Position numbers and translations under genes: made by a program. This document shows, one piece after another, positions 16,994 to 26,616 of a stretch of DNA of 64,000 bases. This DNA comes from Psychrobacillus sp048572895 (GTDB taxonomy: Bacteria; Bacillota; Bacilli; Bacillales_A; Planococcaceae): the NCBI RefSeq assembly GCF_048572895.1, contig NZ_CP183878.1, forward strand, positions 3,844,001 through 3,908,000. The letters are read 5' to 3'. Position 1 is the stretch's first letter, and every line of letters starts with the position of its first letter. Below the pieces are notes generated by a model. It ran no database searches. It worked only from the letters and a program-made list of their open reading frames with translations, and was not told where the DNA came from.

Positions 16994-17464
16994 TTACCAA
17001 CGATAGTGAGCGAATGCTTTGTTAGCTTCTGCCATTTTGTGCATATCTTCACGTTTTTTAACTGAAGCACCAGTGTTGTTAGATGCATCAAGAATTTCGT
17101 TAGCTAAACGTTCTTCCATCGTTTTTTCTCCACGAAGACGTGAATAGTTTACTAAGTAACGAAGACCTAGTGTTGAACGGCGGTCAGGACGTACTTCAAC
17201 CGGTACTTGGTAGTTAGCACCACCAACACGACGAGCACGAACTTCTAGAACTGGCATTACATTGTTTAGGGCAGCTTCAAATACTTCTATTGCATCTTTA
17301 CCAGAACGTTCTTTAACAAGTTCAAACGCTCCGTATAGAATTTTTTGAGAAGTACCTCTTTTACCGTCAACCATCATTTTATTGATTAGACGAGTTACTA
17401 GTTTTGAATTATAAATTGGATCTGGTAACACGTCACGTTTGGAAACAGGACCTTTACGAGGCAT
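16994..17464 (-). CDS. rpsG: 30S ribosomal protein S7
   Basis: S7 is the primary assembly protein of the 30S head and contacts E-site tRNA. The 156-residue product starts MPRKGPVSKRDVLPDPIYNSKL and ends HKMAEANKAFAHYRW, both conserved. It is in the canonical str order between rpsL and fusA. AAAGGAGGA precedes the ATG. Confidence 0.98.
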   Translation of the reverse strand: MPRKGPVSKRDVLPDPIYNSKLVTRLINKMMVDGKRGTSQKILYGAFELVKERSGKDAIEVFEAALNNVMPVLEVRARRVGGANYQVPVEVRPDRRSTLGLRYLVNYSRLRGEKTMEERLANEILDASNNTGASVKKREDMHKMAEANKAFAHYRW

Positions 17465-17505
17465 GTGTTTTCCTCCTTTCGACGAATGTCAAATTATTAA
17501 TTAGA

Positions 17506-17925
17506 TTATTTCTTTTCTTTAGGGCGTTTTGCACCATAAAGTGAACGACTTTGCATACGACCAGTAACACCAGCTGTATCAAGAGCACCACGTACGATAT
17601 GGTAACGTACTCCTGGTAAATCTTTTACTTTTCCTCCGCGGATAAGTACAACACTATGTTCTTGTAGGTTGTGTCCTTCTCCTGGAATATAAGCAGTAAC
17701 CTCTAACGTATTAGTTAAACGTACACGCGCATATTTACGAAGTGCTGAGTTAGGTTTTTTCGGCGTCATAGTACCAACACGAGTACAAACCCCACGTTTT
17801 TGTGGAGAGTTAAGATTAGTACCAGCCTTTTTGAAGCTGTTATAACCTTTTCCTAGTGCAGGAGACTTTGATTTCGTAATTTTGGATTGACGAGGCTTAC
17901 GTACCAATTGGTTAATTGTAGGCAT
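17506..17925 (-). CDS. rpsL: 30S ribosomal protein S12
   Basis: S12 lies at the decoding centre and monitors codon-anticodon pairing. The 139-residue protein has the conserved PKKPNSALRK segment and the RGGKVKDLPG loop; the lysines equivalent to E. coli K43 and K88 are present, so the classical streptomycin-resistance substitutions are absent. It is downstream of the L7Ae-like gene and upstream of rpsG. Confidence 0.98.
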   Translation of the reverse strand: MPTINQLVRKPRQSKITKSKSPALGKGYNSFKKAGTNLNSPQKRGVCTRVGTMTPKKPNSALRKYARVRLTNTLEVTAYIPGEGHNLQEHSVVLIRGGKVKDLPGVRYHIVRGALDTAGVTGRMQSRSLYGAKRPKEKK

Positions 17926-18023
17926 CGATTATTCCTCCCTTCATTTGTTCTTGTTAATACCACACATCCAGGTGGTTCATTTTTGGGGTAAAAACAAAGT
18001 TTTTGTGTTTTACACAAAAACTG

Positions 18024-18272
18024 TTACACAGTAATAGCTACAACTGACGCCGCTAAGCGCAGTCCACAAGCCTTACCAAGATCTACTTTAGACTCAACAT
18101 AGTTTATTGAAACATTGTTTTCCTCGGCTGTTAGTCGAGCTAGTTCAATGATTCTTTCTTCTACATCTAGTGCAATATAAACTTCGTTGACAAGCCCTTT
18201 TTTCATTGCTTTTACTGCTTGCTTTGTACCTATGATCGTTTCTTTCGCTTGTTTCACTTTTTCATAAGACAT
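18024..18272 (-). CDS. rplGB: L7Ae-family RNA-binding protein (YbxF-like)
   Basis: An 82-residue L7Ae/L30e-family protein; its B. subtilis orthologue YbxF binds K-turn RNA. The start MSYEKVKQAKETIIGTKQ at 18272 has GGAGG eight bases upstream; an ATG at 18287 lies only two bases from that SD and is rejected. LGKACGLRLAASVVAITV closes the protein as in the family. It is the first gene of the str operon and follows the promoter at 18320-18348. Confidence 0.93.
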   Translation of the reverse strand: MSYEKVKQAKETIIGTKQAVKAMKKGLVNEVYIALDVEERIIELARLTAEENNVSINYVESKVDLGKACGLRLAASVVAITV

Positions 18273-18319
18273 TTGCATATCCTCCAAAGGTACAAGTCAA
18301 ATAACTATCAACCTTAAAT

Positions 18320-18348
18320 ATATTATCATTCATTGAAAAAGGTGTCAA
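18320..18348 (-). promoter_or_regulatory. Sigma-A promoter of the rplGB-rpsL-rpsG-fusA-tuf operon
   Basis: TTGACA (18343-18348), a 17-base spacer and TAATAT (18320-18325) are read on the minus strand, between the rpoC terminator and rplGB. Confidence 0.82.
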
Positions 18349-18357
18349 CAATAATCA

Positions 18358-18399
18358 TGAAAATATTAGGGAGAAATATATTTAGTCCTCCCTAATATT
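18358..18399 (-). terminator. rpoBC terminator
   Basis: AATATTAGGGAG and CTCCCTAATATT form a perfect 12-bp stem followed by TTTTC on the minus strand, directly after the rpoC stop codon. Confidence 0.9.
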
Positions 18400-18407
18400 C
18401 AATTGTT

Positions 18408-21400
18408 TTATTCTGCGTTAACTAATTCTTTTCCAGCATCAGCTTCATTATCTGTGATTTTAATTTGGCGGTAACGTTGCATACCTGTACCAGCTGGAAC
18501 TAGTTTACCGATAATTACGTTTTCTTTTAGACCTAATAATTCATCACGTTTTCCTTTAATCGCTGCGTCTGTTAAGACACGAGTCGTTTCTTGGAATGAT
18601 GCAGCAGACAAGAATGATTCTGTTTCAAGTGAAGCTTTTGTAATACCGAGGATAACTGGACGACAAGTTGCAGGAATTTTGTCTTGTAATACTGCTTCCT
18701 TGTTCGCTTCAGCAAATTGATGGATATCTAGTAGTGATCCTGGAAGTAGGTCTGTTTCTCCTGCTTCAATCACACGTACTTTACGAAGCATTTGGCGTAC
18801 CATAACTTCGATATGTTTATCCCCGATTTCTACCCCTTGCATACGGTAAACTTTTTGTACTTCTTTTAATAAGTATTCTTGAACAGTTGAAACATCTTTA
18901 ACTCTCAACAATTCCTTAGGATCCACAGAACCTTCCGTTAAAACTTGACCACGCTGCATTGTATCGTTTAGTTGTACTTTTAAACGTGCATTGTACGGTG
19001 CCAAATATTTACGAGTTTCCACATTACCTTGAATTGTAATTTCTTTTTGACCTTCTCTAATTTCATCAATTTCAGTAACAGTCCCCGAAATTTCGGAAAT
19101 AACAGCTTGCCCTTTAGGATTACGAGCTTCGAAAATCTCTTGGATACGCGGAAGACCTTGTGTAATATCGTCTCCAGCAACCCCGCCTGTATGGAATGTA
19201 CGCATCGTTAACTGAGTACCTGGTTCACCAATTGATTGAGCCGCAATAATACCAACTGCTTCTCCTACTTCAACTGTGTCTCCAGTAGCTAAGTTCAAGC
19301 CGTAACATTTTTTACAAACACCATGTTTTGTATTACAAGTAAATGCAGAGCGAATTGTTAATTCACTAATACCTGCTTCTTCAATAACACGAGCGACGTC
19401 TTGTGTAATTAACCCGTCTTTTTCTAGGATCAGTTCATTTGTAGTTGGATGGAAAATTGTTTTCTTCGTATGACGACCGACAATACGTTCGCCAAACTCT
19501 TCAATAACTTCCGTACCTTCCATAAGTGAACCAATTAATAATCCACGGTCCGTTCCACAATCTTCTTCACGTACAATAACATCTTGTGCAACGTCTACTA
19601 GACGACGAGTTAAGTAACCTGAATCGGCAGTTTTAAGAGCTGTATCGGCAAGACCTTTACGAGCACCATGTGTAGAGATGAAGTATTCAAGTACTGTTAA
19701 ACCTTCACGGAATGATGACTTGATCGGAAGTTCAATAATACGACCGGCCGGATTGGCCATAAGTCCACGCATACCTGCAAGTTGAGTAAAGTTAGATGCA
19801 TTACCACGGGCACCTGAGTCACTCATCATGTAGATTGGGTTCATATGATCTAGTGTTTTCATCAGTCTATCTTGAATAACTTCTTTTGCTTTACTCCAAT
19901 GTCCAATAACACTTGCATAACGCTCTTCTTCCGTGATTAGACCACGACGGAATTGCTTAATAACTTTATCTACTTTACTTTGTGCTTCTTCAAGAATTTC
20001 ACCTTTGTCTGGAAGTACTACGATATCAGAAATACCAATTGTAATACCAGCTTTAGTAGAGTATTTAAATCCTAGTGCTTTCATGCGATCAAGCATTTTC
20101 GACGTTTCTGTAATATGGAAACGTTTAAATACTTCTGCGATGATATTTCCAAGAATTTTCTTCTTGAATGGCTGTACAAGCTCCATAGACTCGATATGCT
20201 TTTTAACGTCTGTAATCGTTGGGACGAAATATTTCTCCGGAGTTTCAATTTGTAAATTGAAATCTGTCGGCTCATTAATGTAAGGGAACGATGCTGGAAG
20301 TATTTCATTGAATATTACTTTACCTACAGTCGTTAGTAATAGTAACTTATTTTGTTCTTCTGTAAATGTTTGATTGTTTACAGATGCTGCTGGTATTGCG
20401 ATACGTGTATGCAAATGTACATGACCAGTATTATAAGCAATTAGCACTTCTTGTGGACCATAGAATGTTGAACCTTCGCCCATTGCACCTTTACGCTCAA
20501 GTGTTAAGTAATAGTTTCCTAAAACCATATCTTGAGATGGTGTAACTACTGGTTTTCCATCTTTCGGGTTCAAAATGTTTTGTGCTGCAAGCATTAGTAA
20601 ACGAGCTTCCGCTTGTGCTTCTGCTGATAAAGGTACGTGAACAGCCATTTGGTCACCATCAAAGTCAGCATTATATGCTGTACATACTAGAGGGTGAAGG
20701 CGAATTGCGCGACCTTCTACTAATGTTGGTTCGAATGCTTGGATACCAAGACGGTGAAGAGTAGGTGCACGGTTAAGTAAAACCGGATGCTCTCTAATTA
20801 CATCTTCTAATACATCCCATACTTCAGCATGCATACGTTCAATTTTACGTTTTGCACTCTTAATGTTGTGGGCTAAACCACGTTCAACAAGTTCTTTCAT
20901 CACAAATGGTTTGAATAGTTCAATTGCCATTTCTTTTGGAAGTCCACATTGATACATTTTCAAGTTTGGTCCTACTACAATAACTGAACGACCAGAGTAG
21001 TCAACACGTTTACCAAGTAAATTTTGACGGAAACGACCTTGTTTCCCTTTTAACATATGTGAAAGTGATTTCAACGGACGGTTACCTGGTCCAGTTACCG
21101 GACGGCCACGACGACCGTTATCTATCAATGCATCAACAGCTTCTTGTAACATACGTTTTTCATTTTGAACGATGATACTAGGAGCACCAAGATCCAATAA
21201 ACGTTTTAAACGGTTATTACGGTTAATCACGCGACGATATAAATCATTTAAATCTGATGTAGCAAAGCGTCCGCCATCCAATTGAACCATTGGACGTAAT
21301 TCTGGAGGAATTACTGGTAGAACGTCTAAAATCATCCAGTCAGGTTTGTTTCCTGAGTTACGGAAAGATTCTACAACTTCTAAACGTTTAATCGCACGCG

Positions 21401-22010
21401 TACGACGTTGACCTTGAGCTGTTTTCAACTCTTCTTTTAAATGTTCTGTTTCACTTTCTAAATCAATTTCTTGAAGTAGACGTTTAATAGCCTCTGCACC
21501 CATCGCTGCCTGGAATTTAGTTCCGAACTTATCACGATATGCACGGTATTCTTTTTCAGAAAGCAATTGTTTCTTTTCAAGAGGCGTGTCTGCTGGCTCT
21601 ATTACTACGTAAGAAGCAAAGTAAATTACCTCTTCTAGTGATCTTGGAGACATATCCAAAATCAGACCCATACGACTTGGAATACCTTTGAAATACCAAA
21701 TATGTGATACAGGAGCAGCTAGTTCGATGTGGCCCATACGTTCACGACGTACTTTTGATCGTGTTACTTCTACTCCACAACGATCACATACAACACCTTT
21801 ATAACGAACGCGTTTATATTTTCCGCAATGACATTCCCAGTCTTTTGTAGGACCAAAAATACGTTCACAGAATAAACCATCTTTTTCAGGTTTTAATGTA
21901 CGATAGTTAATTGTTTCAGGTTTTTTTACTTCCCCATAAGACCATGAACGAATTTTATCAGGTGAAGCTAAACCAATTTTCATATACTCAAAATTATTAA
22001 CGTCTATCAA
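18408..22010 (-). CDS. rpoC: DNA-directed RNA polymerase subunit beta'
   Basis: Beta' forms one pincer of RNA polymerase and holds the catalytic magnesium. The 1200-residue protein shows the N-terminal zinc ribbon (CHCGKYKR with CDRCGVEV, near residues 60-80) and the absolutely conserved NADFDGDQMAVH. The start is TTG at 22010 (MIDVNNFEYMKIGLASPDKI), eight bases after GGGAGG; B. subtilis rpoC also uses TTG. It is separated from rpoB by about 145 bases that include an 8-bp hairpin. Confidence 0.99.
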   Translation of the reverse strand: MIDVNNFEYMKIGLASPDKIRSWSYGEVKKPETINYRTLKPEKDGLFCERIFGPTKDWECHCGKYKRVRYKGVVCDRCGVEVTRSKVRRERMGHIELAAPVSHIWYFKGIPSRMGLILDMSPRSLEEVIYFASYVVIEPADTPLEKKQLLSEKEYRAYRDKFGTKFQAAMGAEAIKRLLQEIDLESETEHLKEELKTAQGQRRTRAIKRLEVVESFRNSGNKPDWMILDVLPVIPPELRPMVQLDGGRFATSDLNDLYRRVINRNNRLKRLLDLGAPSIIVQNEKRMLQEAVDALIDNGRRGRPVTGPGNRPLKSLSHMLKGKQGRFRQNLLGKRVDYSGRSVIVVGPNLKMYQCGLPKEMAIELFKPFVMKELVERGLAHNIKSAKRKIERMHAEVWDVLEDVIREHPVLLNRAPTLHRLGIQAFEPTLVEGRAIRLHPLVCTAYNADFDGDQMAVHVPLSAEAQAEARLLMLAAQNILNPKDGKPVVTPSQDMVLGNYYLTLERKGAMGEGSTFYGPQEVLIAYNTGHVHLHTRIAIPAASVNNQTFTEEQNKLLLLTTVGKVIFNEILPASFPYINEPTDFNLQIETPEKYFVPTITDVKKHIESMELVQPFKKKILGNIIAEVFKRFHITETSKMLDRMKALGFKYSTKAGITIGISDIVVLPDKGEILEEAQSKVDKVIKQFRRGLITEEERYASVIGHWSKAKEVIQDRLMKTLDHMNPIYMMSDSGARGNASNFTQLAGMRGLMANPAGRIIELPIKSSFREGLTVLEYFISTHGARKGLADTALKTADSGYLTRRLVDVAQDVIVREEDCGTDRGLLIGSLMEGTEVIEEFGERIVGRHTKKTIFHPTTNELILEKDGLITQDVARVIEEAGISELTIRSAFTCNTKHGVCKKCYGLNLATGDTVEVGEAVGIIAAQSIGEPGTQLTMRTFHTGGVAGDDITQGLPRIQEIFEARNPKGQAVISEISGTVTEIDEIREGQKEITIQGNVETRKYLAPYNARLKVQLNDTMQRGQVLTEGSVDPKELLRVKDVSTVQEYLLKEVQKVYRMQGVEIGDKHIEVMVRQMLRKVRVIEAGETDLLPGSLLDIHQFAEANKEAVLQDKIPATCRPVILGITKASLETESFLSAASFQETTRVLTDAAIKGKRDELLGLKENVIIGKLVPAGTGMQRYRQIKITDNEADAGKELVNAE

Positions 22011-22092
22011 GGAGCCTACCTCCCTTTAGTCTTGTGTCTTTTAAAAAGACTTTTCCAAGTAGCTCTGCATTATGCAATTTTATACGGAAACA

Positions 22093-22113
22093 CGGACAGG
22101 CATCACCTGTCCG
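22093..22113 (-). other. rpoB-rpoC intergenic hairpin
   Basis: CGGACAGG and CCTGTCCG pair around a five-base loop in the rpoB-rpoC gap. No T-tract follows, so it is not a standard terminator; it may be an mRNA processing or stability element. Confidence 0.5.
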
Positions 22114-22154
22114 ATTCTTATTGTGTAATCTAAGCGTATTACGCTTTTCTTTTT

Positions 22155-25100
22155 TTATTCTACTGTACTAACTGGTTCTTCCTCCGTTGCTATTGGCAAA
22201 ATACCAAGCGCATCCGCTGCAGGAATATCATCATCTTCATCTAAATCACGAAGCTCAATTTCTTCTTCATCGATTGTAAGCATCTTAACATCCATACCTA
22301 GACTTTGTAGTTCTTTTATCAATACTTTGAATGATTCAGGAACTCCTGGTTCAGGTACACTTTCCCCTTTAACGATTGCTTCATATGTTTTCACACGTCC
22401 AACAACGTCATCGGATTTTACTGTTAAGATCTCTTGTAACGTATAAGCAGCACCATAAGCTTCTAGTGCCCATACTTCCATCTCTCCGAAACGCTGTCCA
22501 CCAAATTGCGCTTTCCCCCCAAGAGGCTGTTGCGTAACAAGTGAATAAGGTCCAGTAGAGCGAGCATGTAACTTATCATCTACCATGTGGGCAAGTTTGA
22601 TCATATACATAATCCCTACAGATACACGGTTATCAAATGGTTCACCTGAACGTCCATCATAAAGGGTAGTTTTACCGTCACGATTAAGACCTGCTTCTTC
22701 CATTGTGTTCCAAACGTCTTCTTCGTTAGCACCATCAAATACTGGTGACGCCATATGAACGCCAAGGAGTTTAGAAGCCATACCTAAGTGAAGCTCTAAA
22801 ACTTGACCGATGTTCATACGAGAAGGTACACCAAGTGGATTTAACATGATATCTACTGGTGTGCCGTCTGGAAGGAATGGCATATCTTCTTCAGGAAGAA
22901 TACGCGAGATAACCCCTTTGTTACCATGTCGTCCTGCCATTTTATCCCCAACGGAGATTTTACGTTTTTGAACGATATAAGCACGAACTAATTGGTTGAC
23001 ACCTGGAGATAACTCATCGCCATCTTCGCGATTAAATACTTTTACGTCTAATACAATCCCACCTGCACCATGAGGTACTCGTAAAGAAGTATCACGTACT
23101 TCACGAGCTTTTTCACCGAAGATTGCGTGTAGTAAACGTTCTTCAGCTGTTAGTTCTGTAACTCCTTTAGGCGTTACTTTCCCAACAAGAATGTCTCCAT
23201 CACGAACTTCCGCACCAATACGGATAATTCCACGGTCGTCCAAGTTACGCAATGCATCTTCTCCGACATTTGGAATATCTCTCGTAATTTCCTCTGGCCC
23301 AAGCTTTGTATCACGTGATTCTGATTCATATTCTTCAATATGGACGGAAGTATATACATCATCTTTCACTAGACGTTCACTCATAATAACGGCATCTTCA
23401 TAGTTGTATCCATCCCATGTCATGAAGGCTACTAGTACATTACGCCCTAAAGCAAGCTCTCCTTGTTCCATAGAAGGACCATCTGCAAGAATATCCAGAG
23501 GTTTAACACGATCGCCAATTTTTACAATTGGTCTTTGGTTTATAGATGTACCGTGGTTTGAACGCTCAAATTTATGAATTTTATAAGATGTTAAATCACC
23601 TTTAACTTCTTTTCCATCCACTTCTTCAATACGTCTAACACGAATTTCTTTTGCTTCAACATGCTCAACGATACCGTCGTATTTTGCAATAACTGCAGCA
23701 CCTGAGTCACGAGCGTTCACATGTTCCATACCAGTTCCAACGAATGGAGCTTCTGGGTTTAATAATGGAACAGCTTGACGTTGCATGTTTGCACCCATAA
23801 GTGCACGGTTGGAGTCATCGTTTTCCAAGAACGGAATACATGCGGTTGCGGCAGAAACGACTTGTTTCGGCGAAACGTCCATGTAGTCAATTTGTTCTTT
23901 TCTAAACACGGTGTTATCTCCACGGAAACGACCTACTACTTCTTCTTTAAGGAATGCTCCTTCATCAGATAATGGAGAGTTCGCTTGTGCAACCACATAG
24001 TTATCCTCTTCATCCGCAGTTAAATAGTCGATACGCGATGTAACTAACCCTGTCTCCGGGTCAACACGGCGATATGGTGTTTCAATAAATCCAAATTTAT
24101 TCACTTTAGCAAAGCTGGAAAGTGAGTTAATAAGTCCAATGTTTGGTCCCTCAGGCGTTTCAATCGGACACATACGACCATAGTGAGAGTAATGAACGTC
24201 ACGTACTTCGAATCCTGCACGCTCACGTGTTAAACCACCGGGTCCAAGCGCCGATAGACGGCGTTTGTGTGTCAATTCAGCAAGTGGATTCGTTTGATCC
24301 ATGAACTGAGATAACTGCGAGCTACCAAAGAATTCTTTGATAGATGCAATAACTGGACGTATATTGATCAATTGTTGTGGAACGATGGATTGTGTGTCGT
24401 TAATAGACATACGCTCACGTACCACACGCTCCATACGGGAAAGACCGATACGGAACTGGTTTTGTAGTAACTCACCTACAGAACGTAAACGACGGTTACC
24501 TAGATGATCGATGTCATCCGTGTTCCCAACGTTAAACAAAAGGTTAAAGAAGTAACCAATCGATGCAACGATATCAGCTGGCGTAATGTTTTTTATTTCT
24601 GTTTCCACATACGCGTTACTTATAACATTAACTTCTTTTTGTTCTTCATCATTTGGAGCATAAATTTTAATCGACTGGATTGTAATATCGTCCTCTAAAA
24701 CACCACCTACTTGAGATAAAGTTTTAAAGCCGATGCCTTTTTCAAGATGAGGAATTAGACGATCTAGTACACGACGATCAATTAACGTACCAGCTTCTAC
24801 TAAAATCTCTCCTGTTTCCGGATCCACTAGCGTTTCAGCTATTGTTTGGTTAAACAAGCGATTTTTAATATCCAATTTTTTGTTCATTTTGTAACGACCA
24901 ACATTCGCTAAATCATAGCGTTTTGGGTCAAAGAAGCGAGAGTATAGCAGGCTCTTTGCACTTTCCACTGTTGGTGGTTCACCGGGACGTAGTCGCTCAT
25001 AGATTTCCAGTAATGCCTTTTCAGACGTTTCTGTATTATCTTTTTCTAGCGTGTTACGTAAAAATTCATTGTCACCGATTAAATCGATAATTTCTTGATC

Positions 25101-25709
25101 TGATCCAAAGCCTAATGCGCGAAGTAAAACAGTAACTGGTAATTTACGTGTACGATCGATACGAACGTAAACCACGTCTTTTGCATCGATTTCATATTCT
25201 AACCAAGCACCACGGTTCGGAATAACAGTTGATCCAAAACCTTTTTTACCGTTTTTGTCTGTTTTATCATGGAAGTAAACACTTGGTGAGCGGACTAACT
25301 GAGATACGATTACGCGCTCAGCTCCGTTAATAACGAAAGTTCCAGTTTCGGTCATTAATGGGAAATCACCCATAAAGACATCTTGTTCCTTCACTTCGTC
25401 CGTTTCTTTGTTGTGGAGACGTACTTTTACGCGTAGTGGTGCTGCGTATGTTGCGTCACGTTCTTTCGATTCGTCGACCGAATATTTCGGTTCATTTAAA
25501 CTATAGTCGACAAATTCAAGTGATAGATTGCCTGTAAAGTCCTCGATAGGTGAAATATCCTTGAACATTTCACGTAAACCTTCTTCAAGGAACCATTCAT
25601 AAGATGCCGTCTGAATTTCGATTAGATTCGGTAGTTCCAGCACCTCACTAATACGCGCAAAACTTCTGCGCTGGCGGTGTTGTCCGTATTGAACTAGTTG
25701 ACCTGTCAA
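22155..25709 (-). CDS. rpoB: DNA-directed RNA polymerase subunit beta
   Basis: Beta forms the second pincer of RNA polymerase. TTG at 25709 (MTGQLVQYGQHRQRR) is preferred: it lies eight bases after GAGGGG and corresponds to the B. subtilis start; GTG at 25718 would add three residues. The 1184-residue product has the rifampicin-pocket cluster (SSQLSQFMDQTNPL, THKRRLSALGP) with the wild-type Q, D, H and S residues, so no common resistance change is visible. The acidic C-terminal tail is typical of Bacillales. A structured leader lies upstream. Confidence 0.99.
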   Translation of the reverse strand: MTGQLVQYGQHRQRRSFARISEVLELPNLIEIQTASYEWFLEEGLREMFKDISPIEDFTGNLSLEFVDYSLNEPKYSVDESKERDATYAAPLRVKVRLHNKETDEVKEQDVFMGDFPLMTETGTFVINGAERVIVSQLVRSPSVYFHDKTDKNGKKGFGSTVIPNRGAWLEYEIDAKDVVYVRIDRTRKLPVTVLLRALGFGSDQEIIDLIGDNEFLRNTLEKDNTETSEKALLEIYERLRPGEPPTVESAKSLLYSRFFDPKRYDLANVGRYKMNKKLDIKNRLFNQTIAETLVDPETGEILVEAGTLIDRRVLDRLIPHLEKGIGFKTLSQVGGVLEDDITIQSIKIYAPNDEEQKEVNVISNAYVETEIKNITPADIVASIGYFFNLLFNVGNTDDIDHLGNRRLRSVGELLQNQFRIGLSRMERVVRERMSINDTQSIVPQQLINIRPVIASIKEFFGSSQLSQFMDQTNPLAELTHKRRLSALGPGGLTRERAGFEVRDVHYSHYGRMCPIETPEGPNIGLINSLSSFAKVNKFGFIETPYRRVDPETGLVTSRIDYLTADEEDNYVVAQANSPLSDEGAFLKEEVVGRFRGDNTVFRKEQIDYMDVSPKQVVSAATACIPFLENDDSNRALMGANMQRQAVPLLNPEAPFVGTGMEHVNARDSGAAVIAKYDGIVEHVEAKEIRVRRIEEVDGKEVKGDLTSYKIHKFERSNHGTSINQRPIVKIGDRVKPLDILADGPSMEQGELALGRNVLVAFMTWDGYNYEDAVIMSERLVKDDVYTSVHIEEYESESRDTKLGPEEITRDIPNVGEDALRNLDDRGIIRIGAEVRDGDILVGKVTPKGVTELTAEERLLHAIFGEKAREVRDTSLRVPHGAGGIVLDVKVFNREDGDELSPGVNQLVRAYIVQKRKISVGDKMAGRHGNKGVISRILPEEDMPFLPDGTPVDIMLNPLGVPSRMNIGQVLELHLGMASKLLGVHMASPVFDGANEEDVWNTMEEAGLNRDGKTTLYDGRSGEPFDNRVSVGIMYMIKLAHMVDDKLHARSTGPYSLVTQQPLGGKAQFGGQRFGEMEVWALEAYGAAYTLQEILTVKSDDVVGRVKTYEAIVKGESVPEPGVPESFKVLIKELQSLGMDVKMLTIDEEEIELRDLDEDDDIPAADALGILPIATEEEPVSTVE

Positions 25710-25740
25710 CTCATTCACCCCTCAATTAAAGCGATATTAG

Positions 25741-25782
25741 GTCTTTTCGATATGAACATTTTGGTGTATGATATCGAAAGAC
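25741..25782 (-). promoter_or_regulatory. Second hairpin of the rpoB leader
   Basis: GTCTTTCGATAT and ATATCGAAAAGAC pair (12 bp, one bulge) around a 17-base loop, 32 bases before the rpoB start. There is no T-tract downstream. It directly follows the terminator-like hairpin at 25783-25818. Confidence 0.55.
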
Positions 25783-25818
25783 AAAAAGAAAACGAGTTCT
25801 TAATAAGAGCTCATTTTC
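25783..25818 (-). terminator. Terminator-like hairpin in the rpoB leader
   Basis: In minus-strand RNA GAAAATGAGCTC pairs with GAACTCGTTTTC (12 bp with one mismatch and one wobble), followed by TTTTTG. It begins about 20 bases after the predicted transcription start of the rpoB promoter and about 100 bases downstream of the methyltransferase gene. It may end the upstream transcript or attenuate rpoBC. Confidence 0.6.
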
Positions 25819-25842
25819 GATTAACCAAACTTTTTCTCGGCC

Positions 25843-25872
25843 AGTATACCCATTTCTACTATTTTTATTCAA
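25843..25872 (-). promoter_or_regulatory. Predicted rpoBC promoter
   Basis: The minus strand reads TTGAAT (25867-25872), an 18-base spacer and TATACT (25843-25848), in the gap between the methyltransferase gene and rpoB. Confidence 0.6.
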
Positions 25873-25918
25873 AAGGGCATACGTCCTCAAAATAATATTT
25901 TTGCATTTTCTTATAATA

Positions 25919-26539
25919 TCATAGCGATTTTGTCAAGTCAATCTTTGTAGCTTTGATAATCCAATAACCTCTAGCTTTATCTACAACATCTACTTGACCA
26001 AAAATCTCTTCTAAATAACTAAAAGTTGATGGTGCCCCTTGTTTCTTTTGAATCACAACCCACAATTCTCCCTTTGAAACTAACTTTTCATAGGATTCAT
26101 AATAGAAACGAAAAATAGTTTCTTTCCCAGCGCGAATCGGTGGATTAGTTATAATAGCCGCAAAGTTCGCAGTGTCAACCGCTGACAATCCATCACTTTC
26201 ATAGATTCGTACATTTTGTATCCCGTTAGCAGCAGCATTTTTTTCTGCAAGTTGGATTGCACGTGTGTTAACATCTACCAAATGAACTGTTCTTCCCTCA
26301 TTTGCTTTTGCAATAGAAAGACCTATCGGCCCATATCCACAGCCTATATCTAAAATTGGACCTTCTAGATCTGGCGCTTCAAAAGCATCGATTAATACAC
26401 GGGAGCCAAAATCTACTTCGCTCTTACTAAATACACCAGCATCTGTTTCAAACCGAAAATTATGCCCGAGCAATGTAAAATTCCAATGGCGTGGTTTACT
26501 TTCCGTTTGAGGTTTCCTAGAGTAATAATGATCAGACAC
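25919..26539 (-). CDS. Class I SAM-dependent methyltransferase, RsmC-like (YbxB family)
   Basis: A 206-residue methyltransferase of the group that includes 16S rRNA guanine-N2 methyltransferase RsmC. Visible are the SAM-binding motif I (ILDIGCGYGPIG, near residue 63) and the catalytic-type motif IITNPPIRAGK, characteristic of RsmC/RlmG. The start is GTG at 26539, eight bases after GGAGG; the upstream ATG sits within the SD and is rejected. It lies between rplL and rpoB as in B. subtilis, but a terminator hairpin separates it from rplL. Confidence 0.85.
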   Translation of the reverse strand: MSDHYYSRKPQTESKPRHWNFTLLGHNFRFETDAGVFSKSEVDFGSRVLIDAFEAPDLEGPILDIGCGYGPIGLSIAKANEGRTVHLVDVNTRAIQLAEKNAAANGIQNVRIYESDGLSAVDTANFAAIITNPPIRAGKETIFRFYYESYEKLVSKGELWVVIQKKQGAPSTFSYLEEIFGQVDVVDKARGYWIIKATKIDLTKSL

Positions 26540-26563
26540 CAAATCACCCTCCATAATACATAC

Positions 26564-26603
26564 GAAGAAAAGCCCGTCGTTTACAGACGAGCTTTTTTCT
26601 TCG
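26564..26603 (-). terminator. Terminator/attenuator after rplL
   Basis: AAAGCTCGTC and GACGGGCTTT pair (10 bp, one wobble) around a 7-base loop, followed by TTTTCTTC on the minus strand. It lies between rplL and the RsmC-like gene and probably lowers, rather than abolishes, read-through. Confidence 0.75.
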
Positions 26604-26616
26604 AATTGTACAAAAA

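Noticed and set aside
22132..22146. AAGCGT-ATT-ACGCTT hairpin with T-tract as an rpoB terminator
   Set aside because: The T-tract is on the plus strand, opposite to rpoB; on the minus strand an A-rich stretch precedes the hairpin and no Ts follow.
22155..25709. Rifampicin-resistance changes in RpoB
   Set aside because: The resistance cluster has the usual wild-type residues.
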